The notes beneath the pieces were generated by a model that ran no database searches, was not told where the DNA came from, and saw only the letters and a list, made by a program, of their open reading frames with translations. 64,000 bases of DNA from contig JAETOE010000001.1 of the NCBI GenBank assembly GCA_021771815.1, positions 1 through 64,000 on the forward strand. The letters run 5' to 3'. Shown one piece after another: positions 27,493-37,371 of the stretch. The translations under genes and the position numbers were made by a program. Each line of letters opens with the position of its first letter. Within the stretch, counting starts at the first letter, position 1. The DNA comes from Roseburia hominis. Its GTDB lineage: Bacteria; Bacillota; Clostridia; Lachnospirales; Lachnospiraceae.

Positions 27493-28294
27493 TCTTTATA
27501 AACAGTGGTTTGTTCAGACGGATTCAGAGAAGACGCGTGTCATTAATTCAAATGCGATCATTGCGGAACGCATGGATAAGCCGGTTTTGACCGCACAGAA
27601 TCCGCAGGCAAAGAACCGTGAATATGTGGATGGATTCGCAGAGGGAATTGTGGCGGAGAATGAGGGAAACGTCATCAAAGCCGAGCCGGAAGTCGATTAT
27701 GTGGCGCAGGCGAAGGAAGAAGCCGAACGTATTCTTGCCGAGGCGAAGAAGCAGGCGGAGAGTGTCGTGGCACAGGCGAGAGAGGAAGCGGACAGCATTG
27801 AGAAGGCTGCGCGCAGCAAGGGATATCAGGACGGTAAGGAGCAGTTGAATCAGGAACTTGACACGCTGCGCGGTCAGCTTGAAGAGTCCTACCGCAGAAA
27901 GCGTGAGGAACTTGACGACGACTACAATGACAGACGTGGGCATATGGAGAAGGATCTTGTGGATGTGATTACCACAGTCTTTGAGAGAGTGTTCCATATC
28001 CAGTTCGCTGACAAGAAGGATATTCTGATGCATCTGATCGAGGATGCAATCCTAAATATCGAGGATGACAAACGTTTTCGCGTGAAAGTGGCGGAGACCA
28101 GCGTCCTGTTCTTGGAGCATCATAAGGAGGAAATCCTTGACCGCGTAGGACATGACATAGAGCTTGAGATTCTGGCGGATTCCACGATGGAAGGAAATGA
28201 CTGTATCATAGAGACAGACTCCGGCGTTTTCAACTGCAGCCTGGGTGCACAGCTCGAGAATCTGATTAAGGATATCCGGTCGTTAAGTTCATAA
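27473..28294 (+). CDS. fliH: Flagellar assembly protein FliH
   Basis: Position between fliG and fliI; coiled-coil plus FliH/V-ATPase E-like C-terminus; start uncertain (GTG 27473 or TTG 27488). Confidence 0.88.
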   Translation: MTRSLSNLYKQWFVQTDSEKTRVINSNAIIAERMDKPVLTAQNPQAKNREYVDGFAEGIVAENEGNVIKAEPEVDYVAQAKEEAERILAEAKKQAESVVAQAREEADSIEKAARSKGYQDGKEQLNQELDTLRGQLEESYRRKREELDDDYNDRRGHMEKDLVDVITTVFERVFHIQFADKKDILMHLIEDAILNIEDDKRFRVKVAETSVLFLEHHKEEILDRVGHDIELEILADSTMEGNDCIIETDSGVFNCSLGAQLENLIKDIRSLSS

Positions 28295-28305
28295 GGTGAG
28301 AATAT

Positions 28306-29616
28306 ATGGCACACGAATTTGAAAAATACTTACAACTTGGAGAGAAGACTTATTTCAATCGCCTTGGCAAGGTCGTAAAGATTGTCGGGCTTACGATTGA
28401 GTCGGTCGGACCGGATGCGAAGCTCAATGATCTGTGCCGCATTGTGATAGACAGGGATAAGGATTTGTCCGTCATGGCGGAGGTAGTCGGATTCCGGGAT
28501 AAGCGCCTTCTGCTGATGCCCTTTGATAATGTGGAGGGAATCGGCGTCGGCTGTATTGTAGAGAATACGGAACACCCGCTTTCCGTATTGGTAGGGGACG
28601 ATGTTTTAGGACATACGCTCGACGGGATCGGAAGACCTACGGACGGCGGGATGTTGACGCATGGCATAGAGTATCCGGTGGAAGCACAGCCGCCGGACCC
28701 GATGAGCAGAAAGATTATTGACGAGGTACTTCCACTCGGCGTTAAAGCGGTGGATGGACTGATTACGGTCGGAAAAGGTCAGCGTATCGGAATCTTCGCG
28801 GGTTCCGGTGTTGGAAAGAGTACGTTGCTCGGCATGTTTGCCAGAAATACCAAGGCAGATATCAATGTTATTGCATTGATCGGGGAGCGTGGACGTGAGG
28901 TACGCGAATTTATTGAACGGGATCTCGGAGAAGAGGGTATGAAGCGATCCGTTGTGGTGGTCGCAACCTCGGACAAGCCGGCGCTCATCCGCAATAAGGC
29001 GGCGAAGACGGCGACGGCGATCGCAGAGTATTTCAGGGATCAGGGCAAGGACGTTCTTCTAATGATGGATTCTCTCACCCGTTTTTCGATGGCGCAAAGA
29101 GAGATCGGGCTTGCCTCCGGCGAGCCCCCGGTGACGAGGGGATATCCGCCGAGCGTTTATTCGGAAATGCCAAAGCTTTTAGAGCGTGCGGGCACGTCCG
29201 ACAGAGGATCGATTACCGGATTGTATACGGTTCTTGTGGATGGTGATGACTTTAATGAGCCGATCACCGATACGGCGCGAAGCATCTTAGACGGGCATAT
29301 TATGCTCTCCAGAAAGCTTGGGCATAAGAATCATTACCCGGCGATAGATATTTTACAGAGCATTTCGCGTGTTATGAGTTCGATTGCGACAAGCGAGCAC
29401 AAGGAGCTTGCAGGAAGACTTAAAAATGTGCTTGCTACCTATAATGAAGCGGAAGATCTGATCAATATCGGAGCTTACAAGAGCGGTTCCAACCGGGAGA
29501 TTGATTATGCAGTGCAAAAGATTGAGGCAGTCAATCGTTTTTTGTGCCAGAGGACAGACGAGAAGTTTCAGTTCGACGAGGAGATAGAATTGCTCAGAGG
29601 ACTGTTTGAGAGTTAA
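28306..29616 (+). CDS. fliI: Flagellum-specific ATPase FliI
   Basis: 'GIFAGSGVGKSTLLGMFARN', 'LLMMDSLTRFSMAQREIGLASGEPPVTRGYPPSVYSEMPKLLERAG'. Confidence 0.98.
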   Translation: MAHEFEKYLQLGEKTYFNRLGKVVKIVGLTIESVGPDAKLNDLCRIVIDRDKDLSVMAEVVGFRDKRLLLMPFDNVEGIGVGCIVENTEHPLSVLVGDDVLGHTLDGIGRPTDGGMLTHGIEYPVEAQPPDPMSRKIIDEVLPLGVKAVDGLITVGKGQRIGIFAGSGVGKSTLLGMFARNTKADINVIALIGERGREVREFIERDLGEEGMKRSVVVVATSDKPALIRNKAAKTATAIAEYFRDQGKDVLLMMDSLTRFSMAQREIGLASGEPPVTRGYPPSVYSEMPKLLERAGTSDRGSITGLYTVLVDGDDFNEPITDTARSILDGHIMLSRKLGHKNHYPAIDILQSISRVMSSIATSEHKELAGRLKNVLATYNEAEDLINIGAYKSGSNREIDYAVQKIEAVNRFLCQRTDEKFQFDEEIELLRGLFES

Positions 29617-29642
29617 GCGCCAGAGCGGAAAGGCATGATGGC

Positions 29643-30083
29643 ATGGCAAAGTTTACTTACCGGATGCAGAATATCCTGGATATTAAGATTAAGATGGAGA
29701 ATCAGGCAAAGATCGCGTATGGAATTGCGAGCAGACATCTTGCGGAGGAACAGGAGAAGTTGCAGCAGATTCTGATGCGCAGGGCGGGCTATGAGCGCCG
29801 CGCCAGAGAACTTGTGTGTGGCACGCTTAATGTCACTGAAATCAGAGAGTGCAGACGTGCGATTGATGTGATGAAGAGTCAGCAGAGAACGCAGATGATG
29901 AACGTTCATGCGGCGGAGAAGACGCTTGAGATGGCACGTCAGGAACTGAATCAGGTCATGGTGGAACGCAAGACGCATGAGAAGCTGCGCGAGCGGGCAT
30001 TTGAGGAGTTCAAGCAGGAGATTGCACAGGCAGAAGGTAAGGAAATAGACGAGCTGGTAAGCTACAACTACCACGAGAGTTAA
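29643..30083 (+). CDS. fliJ: Flagellar export protein FliJ
   Basis: Coiled-coil, 'RMQNILDIKIKMENQAKIAYGIASRHLAEEQEKL', after fliI. Confidence 0.9.
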   Translation: MAKFTYRMQNILDIKIKMENQAKIAYGIASRHLAEEQEKLQQILMRRAGYERRARELVCGTLNVTEIRECRRAIDVMKSQQRTQMMNVHAAEKTLEMARQELNQVMVERKTHEKLRERAFEEFKQEIAQAEGKEIDELVSYNYHES

Positions 30084-30098
30084 GCAGGGAGGTCCCAG

Positions 30099-30938
30099 AT
30101 GGCAGAAGAGAAGGACGAAGTTATAGATAAAAAGGCTGCGAAGCAGGCGGAGAAAGCGCGCAAGAAAGAAGAGAAGCAAAAGGCGAAGAAACAGCGGGAA
30201 GAGTTGGACATGGATGAAGAAACAACGACCGGCGGCAAAATAGCAGTATTCTTTGTTACACTGATTATCATACTGATCTGGCTTGCTATTATCGTTTTGC
30301 TGATTAAGTGGGACGTCGGCGGTTTTGGTTCTACGGTGCTTGCTCCGGTGCTCAAGGATGTGCCGTATGTGAACAGGATTCTTCCGGAGAGTGAGACGGC
30401 AGAGCTTTCCACTGAGGATGCGGCGTACAATTACGCGACGATGGAGGAAGCTGTGAATCAAATTAAGTTTCTGGAAATGCAGCTTGCAGAGGCACAGAAT
30501 ACCACCAACGCAAACGCAGAATACATAGCGCAGCTTGAGAGCCAGGCGGCGGAGCTTGCACAGTATAAGCAGGATGAAGCAAATTTCGAGGCGGAGAAGC
30601 AAAAGTTCTATCAGGAGGTTGTCTTTTCAGATTCCGCACCCGATATAGAAGAATATAAGGCATATTATGAAAGTATCGATCCTGCCAACGCAGAGATCAT
30701 TTACAGACAGGTCGTAGAACAGACAGCGGTGGATGATAAGATGCAGGATTATGTCACGACATACTCCTCGATGAAGCCGAAGGAAGCGGCGGCGATTTTT
30801 GACACGATGACCGACGATCTTGATCTTGTGGCGGATATTCTGGAGAATATGGACGCACAGTCCAGAGCGAATATTCTGGGTAAGATGGACGCAGGCACTG
30901 CAGCAAAGGTGACGGCGATCATGGAGCCTATAGAATAG
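30099..30938 (+). CDS. YlxF/MotE-like flagellar protein (N-terminal TM, MgtE-N-like C-terminus)
   Basis: 'YSSMKPKEAAAIFDTMTDDLDLVADILENMDAQSRANILGKMDAGTAAKVTAIME'. Confidence 0.85.
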   Translation: MAEEKDEVIDKKAAKQAEKARKKEEKQKAKKQREELDMDEETTTGGKIAVFFVTLIIILIWLAIIVLLIKWDVGGFGSTVLAPVLKDVPYVNRILPESETAELSTEDAAYNYATMEEAVNQIKFLEMQLAEAQNTTNANAEYIAQLESQAAELAQYKQDEANFEAEKQKFYQEVVFSDSAPDIEEYKAYYESIDPANAEIIYRQVVEQTAVDDKMQDYVTTYSSMKPKEAAAIFDTMTDDLDLVADILENMDAQSRANILGKMDAGTAAKVTAIMEPIE

Positions 30939-31023
30939 AGAAGGACAGACGGGGCGCAGCCCTTGGTTGGATTCCTTCAAAAGCAGGCTGTAAGTACAGC
31001 TATAGGAAAGGAGGAGAAAAGAG

Positions 31024-32478
31024 ATGGGAACTTCCAATATTTCCGAAATCGGAAAAGTATTTGTGCAGAGCCAGACTGTGAAAGCAGGCGCGCCGGCTTC
31101 AGGAGAAGACGCACAGGTTGCGTTTAAGGAAGTTATGAGCCAGATGACGAATTTCCTGGGAGATAATCTCGGATGCGGCACAAAGCTTGGCGGAGGTACG
31201 AATGGAAACGCTGTTCCGGAAGCGGTCGTATCGGGTGCAGAGTATGACAAATACCAGTACCGCGAGATGGAGATTCGCGAGGACACAGGAAGGGATTGGA
31301 GCGGAAACGACCAGATCCGGGAGGAACTTTCCAAGTTCGAAGAAGGTGTGAAGGACGTTCTTAAGGAAGAACTTGGCGTGACCGATGACCAGATCGCGGA
31401 AGCGATGGAGACACTGGGACTCACCTATGTGGATCTGATGAATCCGAATCAGCTTGCAGCGCTTGTGGCAGAACTTACAGGAACGGCGGATGTCGGTACA
31501 CTTTTGTGCAACAGTGAATTTATGACGGTAATGCAGACTGTGCAGGAACTTGGCGAGAATCTCATGCAGGAACTTGGCATCACGGCGGAGGAGTTAGATC
31601 AGCTTCTCGTGACGACAGCGCCAGAACAGACGGAAGGCGGGACGGTTCTTAACGACAGGGCAGAGGAAACACGGACAGCAGAGCAGGCTGTGGAACAGAC
31701 CGCTTTTTCGGAAGAGGTCGTGGCAGATGTGGCGGAGGAACAGGCAGGTGTGCAGACGGCTGCAGCGAAGGAAGAATCTACGACAGAGGAAGATTTTATG
31801 GCGGAGGAAGCTTCCGTGGAAGAAGAGGCGCAGGAGACGATACCGGAGAATGAGGGCGCTGCAAGGAAAGAGCACACATTATCCGGGGACAGACAGAATT
31901 TCTTCCAGCAGAATCAGCAGAATGCGCAGGCGAATCCCGTGGCAGGACAGAGTCTTACCGAGATGGTGATGACGCAGGGCGCCCAGAGCGCATCAGAATT
32001 TTCTACGCAGCTCGATGTGTCAAATATCATTCGGCAGATCGCAGAGTATTCCAGAGTGACGATCGCAAATAGTGCGACAACGATGGAAATGCAGCTCAAT
32101 CCTGAGAATCTCGGAAAGCTTTATCTGGAGATTACCTCAAAAGATGGCGTTGTGTCCGCACATATCACGGCGCAGAATGAAGTCGTCAAGGAAGCGTTAG
32201 AGAGCCAGATCGCGGAGTTAAGACAGAACTTAAATCAGGCTGGCGTCAAGGTAGAAGCTGTCGAGGTGACAGTCGGAAGCCATGAGTTCGAGAAGAATCT
32301 GGAGCAGAATGCAAAGAGGGACGAACAGCAGGGTGAACAGCAGGAGAAAGCGGCGAAGGCGACGAGACGCATCAATCTGAATGATCTGGACGAATTGTCC
32401 GGTCTGATGACGGAAGAGGAGTCTCTGGTGGCACAGATGATGGCAGATCAGGGCAATTCCGTAGATTTTACAGCTTAA
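31024..32478 (+). CDS. fliK: Flagellar hook-length control protein FliK
   Basis: C-terminal 'MEMQLNPENLGKLYLEITSKDGVVSAHITAQNEVVKEALESQIAELRQNLNQAGVKVEAVEVTV'. Confidence 0.93.
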   Translation: MGTSNISEIGKVFVQSQTVKAGAPASGEDAQVAFKEVMSQMTNFLGDNLGCGTKLGGGTNGNAVPEAVVSGAEYDKYQYREMEIREDTGRDWSGNDQIREELSKFEEGVKDVLKEELGVTDDQIAEAMETLGLTYVDLMNPNQLAALVAELTGTADVGTLLCNSEFMTVMQTVQELGENLMQELGITAEELDQLLVTTAPEQTEGGTVLNDRAEETRTAEQAVEQTAFSEEVVADVAEEQAGVQTAAAKEESTTEEDFMAEEASVEEEAQETIPENEGAARKEHTLSGDRQNFFQQNQQNAQANPVAGQSLTEMVMTQGAQSASEFSTQLDVSNIIRQIAEYSRVTIANSATTMEMQLNPENLGKLYLEITSKDGVVSAHITAQNEVVKEALESQIAELRQNLNQAGVKVEAVEVTVGSHEFEKNLEQNAKRDEQQGEQQEKAAKATRRINLNDLDELSGLMTEEESLVAQMMADQGNSVDFTA

Positions 32479-32510
32479 GATCAAATTTAGCATTGAGAAA
32501 GGAGAGCATT

Positions 32511-33332
32511 ATGGCATTAATACAACCGGTTGAAAACGGCAAGATTCCGACCACGGAAGAAGAAGAAAAGACAACTTCCGCCGGCAACGACCTTGGGTAT
32601 GACGAGTTTTTGCAGTTACTGTGCGCAGAGATGCAGTATCAGGATCCGCTCGAGCCGACAAGTAACACAGAGTATGTGGCACAGCTTGCGCAGTTTTCAC
32701 AGATGGAATCCATGTTGAACATGCAGAACAGTATTGAGAGCAGCAAGGCGAACGACCTCGTAGGAAAATATGTTATCGTTAAGACGACATCCTCCACGAC
32801 GGGCGATACCGAAGCGGTGGCTGGCTTTGTTGACTATGTGCAGTATGAGAACAATCAGAAGTACCTTTACATCAACGGCACGCGCTATTCTTTGGACGAT
32901 GTATATCAGGTGGCAGATACGGAGTATATGGAAGCGATTTCCCTCGCGGAAGCGTTCAAGGCGTCTGTAGCGAAATTCCCGGATCCGGACAAGCTCACGC
33001 TGGCTTATCAGGAGGACTTTTCGAATCTGTACGCTGTGTATGACAGCCTTACGACCTATCAGAAGACTTATATCGACGACGAGACGATGACGAAGTTCCA
33101 GCAGCTTGACGGAACGATGGCGGGGCTCGTATTCGGTAGCGCGGTACTTGCACTTCCGTCTTTGGAGGAAGTGACCTTAGAGAACAAGGAGGCTGTAGAA
33201 ACCGTGCGGAAATATTATGATTCGCTTACGGCTTTCGAGAAGGGCTTTATCAATGAGGATCAGTATAATCAGCTTGAAGCGCTGGAGAATAAGCTTGCAG
33301 AGTTGGAGGAGGAAAGCGGTCCTACAGAATAA
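32511..33332 (+). CDS. flgD: Flagellar hook-capping protein FlgD with C-terminal repeat extension
   Basis: 'LGYDEFLQLLCAEMQYQDPLEPTSNTEYVAQLAQFSQMESMLNM'; C-terminus holds two similar ~56-aa segments. Confidence 0.93.
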   Translation: MALIQPVENGKIPTTEEEEKTTSAGNDLGYDEFLQLLCAEMQYQDPLEPTSNTEYVAQLAQFSQMESMLNMQNSIESSKANDLVGKYVIVKTTSSTTGDTEAVAGFVDYVQYENNQKYLYINGTRYSLDDVYQVADTEYMEAISLAEAFKASVAKFPDPDKLTLAYQEDFSNLYAVYDSLTTYQKTYIDDETMTKFQQLDGTMAGLVFGSAVLALPSLEEVTLENKEAVETVRKYYDSLTAFEKGFINEDQYNQLEALENKLAELEEESGPTE

Positions 33333-33353
33333 TGCAGAGAAGGAGATACGGTT

Positions 33354-33752
33354 ATGAATAAGATCAGTAACCAGTTTGCTTCCATCGAGCAGGTAACTGA
33401 CCGGTATTTAAGCCGAGGCAGCGCACAAACGGCTGATTCTGCGAACGGTCTTTCCTTCGAGGAGATATTCAAACAGAAACAGGAAGTTTCTGAAAGCTCA
33501 GAACTTCGGTTTTCCAAGCACGCGCAGGGACGTCTGAACGACAGGCACATCGATCTGTCCGAGGAGCAGAGCGAACGGCTGGAATCCGGCGTTATGAAAG
33601 CAAGCGAAAAGGGAATTAAAGAATCGCTCGTACTTCTTGACTCACTGGCATTCATCGTGAATGTTCCGAACAGGACTGTCGTGACAGCCATGGAGCAGAG
33701 CGAGTCCAAAGACAACATTTTTACAAATATTGACGGTGCCATCATCGTATAA
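33354..33752 (+). CDS. Flagellar operon protein of the TIGR02530-like family
   Basis: 'LRFSKHAQGRLNDRHIDLSEEQSERLESGVMKASEKGIKESLVLLDSLAFIVNVPNRTVVTAM'. Confidence 0.9.
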   Translation: MNKISNQFASIEQVTDRYLSRGSAQTADSANGLSFEEIFKQKQEVSESSELRFSKHAQGRLNDRHIDLSEEQSERLESGVMKASEKGIKESLVLLDSLAFIVNVPNRTVVTAMEQSESKDNIFTNIDGAIIV

Positions 33753-33833
33753 TCGCTGGACCTTTACAGGAAGCGAGGCTCCCCGACTGACAGAAGGGAG
33801 AATGGCACATAAGACGTAGGAGGTCGTTTCATT

Positions 33834-35465
33834 ATGATGAGATCAATGTACTCTGCTGTGTCGGGTCTTAAGACACATCAGACGAAAATGGACGTTATTG
33901 GTAACAATATTGCCAACGTAAATACCGTAGCATTCAAATCATCCTCGGTTACTTTCCAGGATATGCTTTACCAGAACCTTTCAGGAGCATCCGGGGCGAA
34001 CGCTACGACAGGAACAGGGGGTATCAACGCAAAGCAGATCGGTCTTGGCGTTACCACCGGAGCAACGAATATCAGCATTGAGAGCGCAGGAGCGGCGGAG
34101 ACGACAGGACGTGCATTCGATCTTCGTTTAACAGACAGTTCTACAACGAATTTCTTTGTTGTGAACAATGGTTCCCAGAATCTGTTCACAAGATCCGGTT
34201 CTTTCTATGTAGATGGATCCGGTAACTTATGTATGACATCCACAGGCTACACGGTCATGGGATGGCAGGTGGATCCGACGACAGGTAACATCAAGAAGGA
34301 TACCGTGTCCGCTCTGCAGATCATGAAGACAGAGAATCTGACGAGTGACGCGGAGGCGACGACGAACGCGACCTGCGGCGGCATTATTGACAAGAACGAT
34401 CCGGATGTTTTGAGCGACGACGGACTTATTAAGAACCTGAATTTCTATGACAGCCTCGGTTATGCTTATACCGCGCGTTTTGCAATCCGTCAGACGGGTG
34501 GAGAGAACAGCGGAAAGTTCTCCGTTGAACTTTCGAGCATCTTAAACAGTGACGGCGAGACGATTTTCCCGACAGACGCCACGACGGATGCGGACAAGGC
34601 GCAGGTTTTCGGCGTTCTGAACAATGCTGCGACCCTCGGAACATATGACGAGGTAAAGAAAGGCTTCTACAAGGATGTGGACGGCAAGATTTATGTCGGC
34701 GCTGACAATACCGGAACGGAAATCACTTTTAACGGAACGGATTTCGATGACGGAAATGGAACAAATTACAGTTTAAAACAGGTCTACGGTATTTCGGACG
34801 GTATGGTTGAGAAGATTACGGCGGGAGCAACGCCGACTGTGGCGAACGGCATACTGACCATTACCGGAAGCTTTGTCGGCTATGAACTGAGTTTCTCGAC
34901 TGCGGACGGTACGTTTGACAATATCAACGGTGCGGGAAGTGTATCCTTGAATTTGCAGAATGCGAATTTTGCAAATAACGGCGTCAACTTCTCGAATATC
35001 AGCATTGACTTTACAACGACGAAGAATTCCAACAACGGCGGCAAATCTACCGTGGGCATTGACTCCGGAGCGCTCGACGGTTCGACCGGAAAAGGTAAGA
35101 AACTCGGTAATATGATTGGTCTTTCCGTCAATACGAGCGGTGAGATCTACGGTACATATGACAACGGTAACCGTACCCTGTTGGGGCAGATCGCAGTTGC
35201 ACAGTTCGCAAATGCGTCCGGTCTTGAGAAAGTCGGTGAGAACTGTTACGACACGACGTTAAACTCCGGTGAGTTCGACGGAATCGGCGTTGAGATCACT
35301 GCGGACGGAAGTAAGATGACGTCCGGTGAACTGGAGATGTCGAACGTGGATCTCTCCACAGAGTTCACACAGATGATTACGACACAGCGTGGATTCCAGG
35401 CGAATTCCCGTGTCATCACAACCTCTGATACACTCCTGGAGGAACTTGTCAATCTGAAGCGTTAA
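33834..35465 (+). CDS. flgE: Flagellar hook protein FlgE
   Basis: 'RSMYSAVSGLKTHQTKMDVIGNNIANVNTVAFKSSSVTFQDMLYQNL', C-term 'EFTQMITTQRGFQANSRVITTSDTLLEELVNLKR'. Confidence 0.97.
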   Translation: MMRSMYSAVSGLKTHQTKMDVIGNNIANVNTVAFKSSSVTFQDMLYQNLSGASGANATTGTGGINAKQIGLGVTTGATNISIESAGAAETTGRAFDLRLTDSSTTNFFVVNNGSQNLFTRSGSFYVDGSGNLCMTSTGYTVMGWQVDPTTGNIKKDTVSALQIMKTENLTSDAEATTNATCGGIIDKNDPDVLSDDGLIKNLNFYDSLGYAYTARFAIRQTGGENSGKFSVELSSILNSDGETIFPTDATTDADKAQVFGVLNNAATLGTYDEVKKGFYKDVDGKIYVGADNTGTEITFNGTDFDDGNGTNYSLKQVYGISDGMVEKITAGATPTVANGILTITGSFVGYELSFSTADGTFDNINGAGSVSLNLQNANFANNGVNFSNISIDFTTTKNSNNGGKSTVGIDSGALDGSTGKGKKLGNMIGLSVNTSGEIYGTYDNGNRTLLGQIAVAQFANASGLEKVGENCYDTTLNSGEFDGIGVEITADGSKMTSGELEMSNVDLSTEFTQMITTQRGFQANSRVITTSDTLLEELVNLKR

Positions 35466-35497
35466 GCGCCTGAGTGATAGGTAATACAATAGTACAG

Positions 35498-35550
35498 CCG
35501 TGTAACCTGGTTCTTTCAGTAGGATGGGGGAACAGGTTATACGGTTTTGT
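35498..35550 (+). terminator. Terminator/attenuator hairpin inside the fla operon, after flgE
   Basis: CCGTGTAACCTG pairs with CAGGTTATACGG (one G-T), followed by TTTTGTT. Confidence 0.65.
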
Positions 35551-35690
35551 TACTGTCTATTTCATAGTCAGTAATGTAATTTACGCAGGAAAATACAGGA
35601 ATTTGTAAAAAAAGTAGACAAGATGTCAAAAGTTTAGTAAAATTATACAAGATATATTATGACGACTTGGGGGATTGGACTAATACATAT

Positions 35691-35720
35691 TTGCGCTTGT
35701 ACAGACAGTTATACTATAAT
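35691..35720 (+). promoter_or_regulatory. Putative internal promoter before motA: TTGCGC N18 TATAAT
   Basis: Hexamers and spacing in the ~270-bp gap after the flgE terminator. Confidence 0.45.
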
Positions 35721-35733
35721 ACAAGGATGGTAG

Positions 35734-36537
35734 GTGGAAGAATTGGATATAGCTTCTTTGGCAGGGATGCTGCTCGGCGTTGCAATGTTTTTGGTGGGCG
35801 TATTCAGCGGCGGCGGACTTATGGGTCTGCGAAGTATGTTTGACCTTACTTCGATTATTATTACACTCGGAGGGTCAATTTCCGGTACGCTTGGATCGTT
35901 CAAGTTAAAAGAGTTCATCAGCGGATTGAAGGGTATTACGCTGACTTTTAAGGATGAGGTACAGGACCCTGCAGCGGTGATCAAGAATATTATTGATTTG
36001 TCGAACACGGCAAGAAAAGAAGGCTTGCTTGCCTTAGAGGAGGCGGCGAACGGAATCGAGGATGAGTTCCTTAAGAAAGGAATCATGCTTGTAGTAGACG
36101 GTACGGACCCGGAACTGGTACGCGGTATCATGGAGACGGATCTTATGTGTATCGAACAGCGTCATAAGAAGACGATTGCTGTCTGGGAGAAATGGGCTGA
36201 GTTAGGACCAGCATGGGGTATGATCGGTACCCTCATCGGACTGATCCTAATGCTTAAGGACATGCAGGATGCCAGCACGATCGGACCGAAGATGGCAGTG
36301 GCACTTGTAACAACTTTGTATGGTTCCTTGATTGCGAACTGGCTGTGTAATCCGACAGCTTCCAAGCTTAAGGTAAACAACGATACAGAGATGATGATGA
36401 AGGAAATTACGGTGGAGGGTATCCTGTCGATTCAGGCGGGAGAGAATCCCCGTGTCATAGAAGAGAAGCTGAAGTCATTCCTTGCTCCTTCTGATCGTAA
36501 TGAATCTGCGGAAGGCAGTGTCGGAGGTGAAGAATAG
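35734..36537 (+). CDS. motA: Flagellar motor stator protein MotA
   Basis: 'WAELGPAWGMIGTLIGLILMLKDMQDASTIGPKMAVALVTTLYGSLIANWLCNP'. Confidence 0.97.
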   Translation: MEELDIASLAGMLLGVAMFLVGVFSGGGLMGLRSMFDLTSIIITLGGSISGTLGSFKLKEFISGLKGITLTFKDEVQDPAAVIKNIIDLSNTARKEGLLALEEAANGIEDEFLKKGIMLVVDGTDPELVRGIMETDLMCIEQRHKKTIAVWEKWAELGPAWGMIGTLIGLILMLKDMQDASTIGPKMAVALVTTLYGSLIANWLCNPTASKLKVNNDTEMMMKEITVEGILSIQAGENPRVIEEKLKSFLAPSDRNESAEGSVGGEE

Positions 36538-37355
36538 TGGCAGTAAAGAGACAGGAAGACCCACCTAAGGGCTCGCCCGCATGGATGAACACCTTCTCGG
36601 ATCTGATGAACCTTCTGCTATGTTTCTTTGTAATGCTTTTTGCCATGTCGTCCGTCGATGAAGAAAAGTTCCAACAGGTCGTGGCGTCCTTTCAGAGAAC
36701 GTTCAGCATTTTGCCCAGCGGCGGAGCTTCCATAGGCGAGGGTGAACTGATTTCTTCGGGCGTCAGCCAGCTTGAGATGTTCGGTATTTATTATGAACAG
36801 ATGATGGAAGAACTGGAACAGCAGGATAGCGAGCAGACGGAGGAAGAACAGGATATCACAGAAGCGTATGAAGCACAGGCGCTTACGGAATCCGAAGAGA
36901 TGGCGGAGCAGATCGAACAGGCGATTGAACAATATGGAATACAGGATCAGGTCGAGGTTGATTTTAATGCGGAATACGTTATACTGAATATGAACGGTGC
37001 ATTGCTTTTTGATTCCGGAAAGGCAGATCTTAGGCAGGAGGCTTATCCGCTGATTGACAAGCTGGGTAAGATTATCGCAGTGTACGACCAGAATATCATA
37101 GAAGTGGAAGGTCATACGGATAATGTGCCGATTCATTCTTCGAAGTATGAGGATAATAATGTGCTTTCGATGTACCGTGCTCTGACCGTAGCGGATTATC
37201 TGCGGGATACGACCACAGTGAATCCGGCGTATGTCAAATCGTCAGGACGCGGTGATTATGTTCCGATCGCGGATAATGCGACGCCGGAAGGCAGAGCCAG
37301 GAATCGGCGCGTCGAGATCAAAATATACAATTCTTATAACTCAGACCTAAACTGA
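36537..37355 (+). CDS. motB: Flagellar motor stator protein MotB
   Basis: 'PAWMNTFSDLMNLLLCFFVMLFAMSSVD', OmpA-like 'IEVEGHTDNVPI'. Confidence 0.97.
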   Translation: MAVKRQEDPPKGSPAWMNTFSDLMNLLLCFFVMLFAMSSVDEEKFQQVVASFQRTFSILPSGGASIGEGELISSGVSQLEMFGIYYEQMMEELEQQDSEQTEEEQDITEAYEAQALTESEEMAEQIEQAIEQYGIQDQVEVDFNAEYVILNMNGALLFDSGKADLRQEAYPLIDKLGKIIAVYDQNIIEVEGHTDNVPIHSSKYEDNNVLSMYRALTVADYLRDTTTVNPAYVKSSGRGDYVPIADNATPEGRARNRRVEIKIYNSYNSDLN

Positions 37356-37371
37356 GTGGGAAGGCAGACTT

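Noticed and set aside
29613-30602. 329-aa minus-strand ORF opposite fliJ/ylxF-like genes
   Set aside because: Leu/Arg/His/Cys-rich shadow ORF, typical of antisense to Lys/Glu-rich coiled-coil genes.
30987-31000. Small dyad GCTGTAagTACAGC upstream of fliK
   Set aside because: Short 6-bp dyad, expected by chance at this window length; no supporting promoter position.
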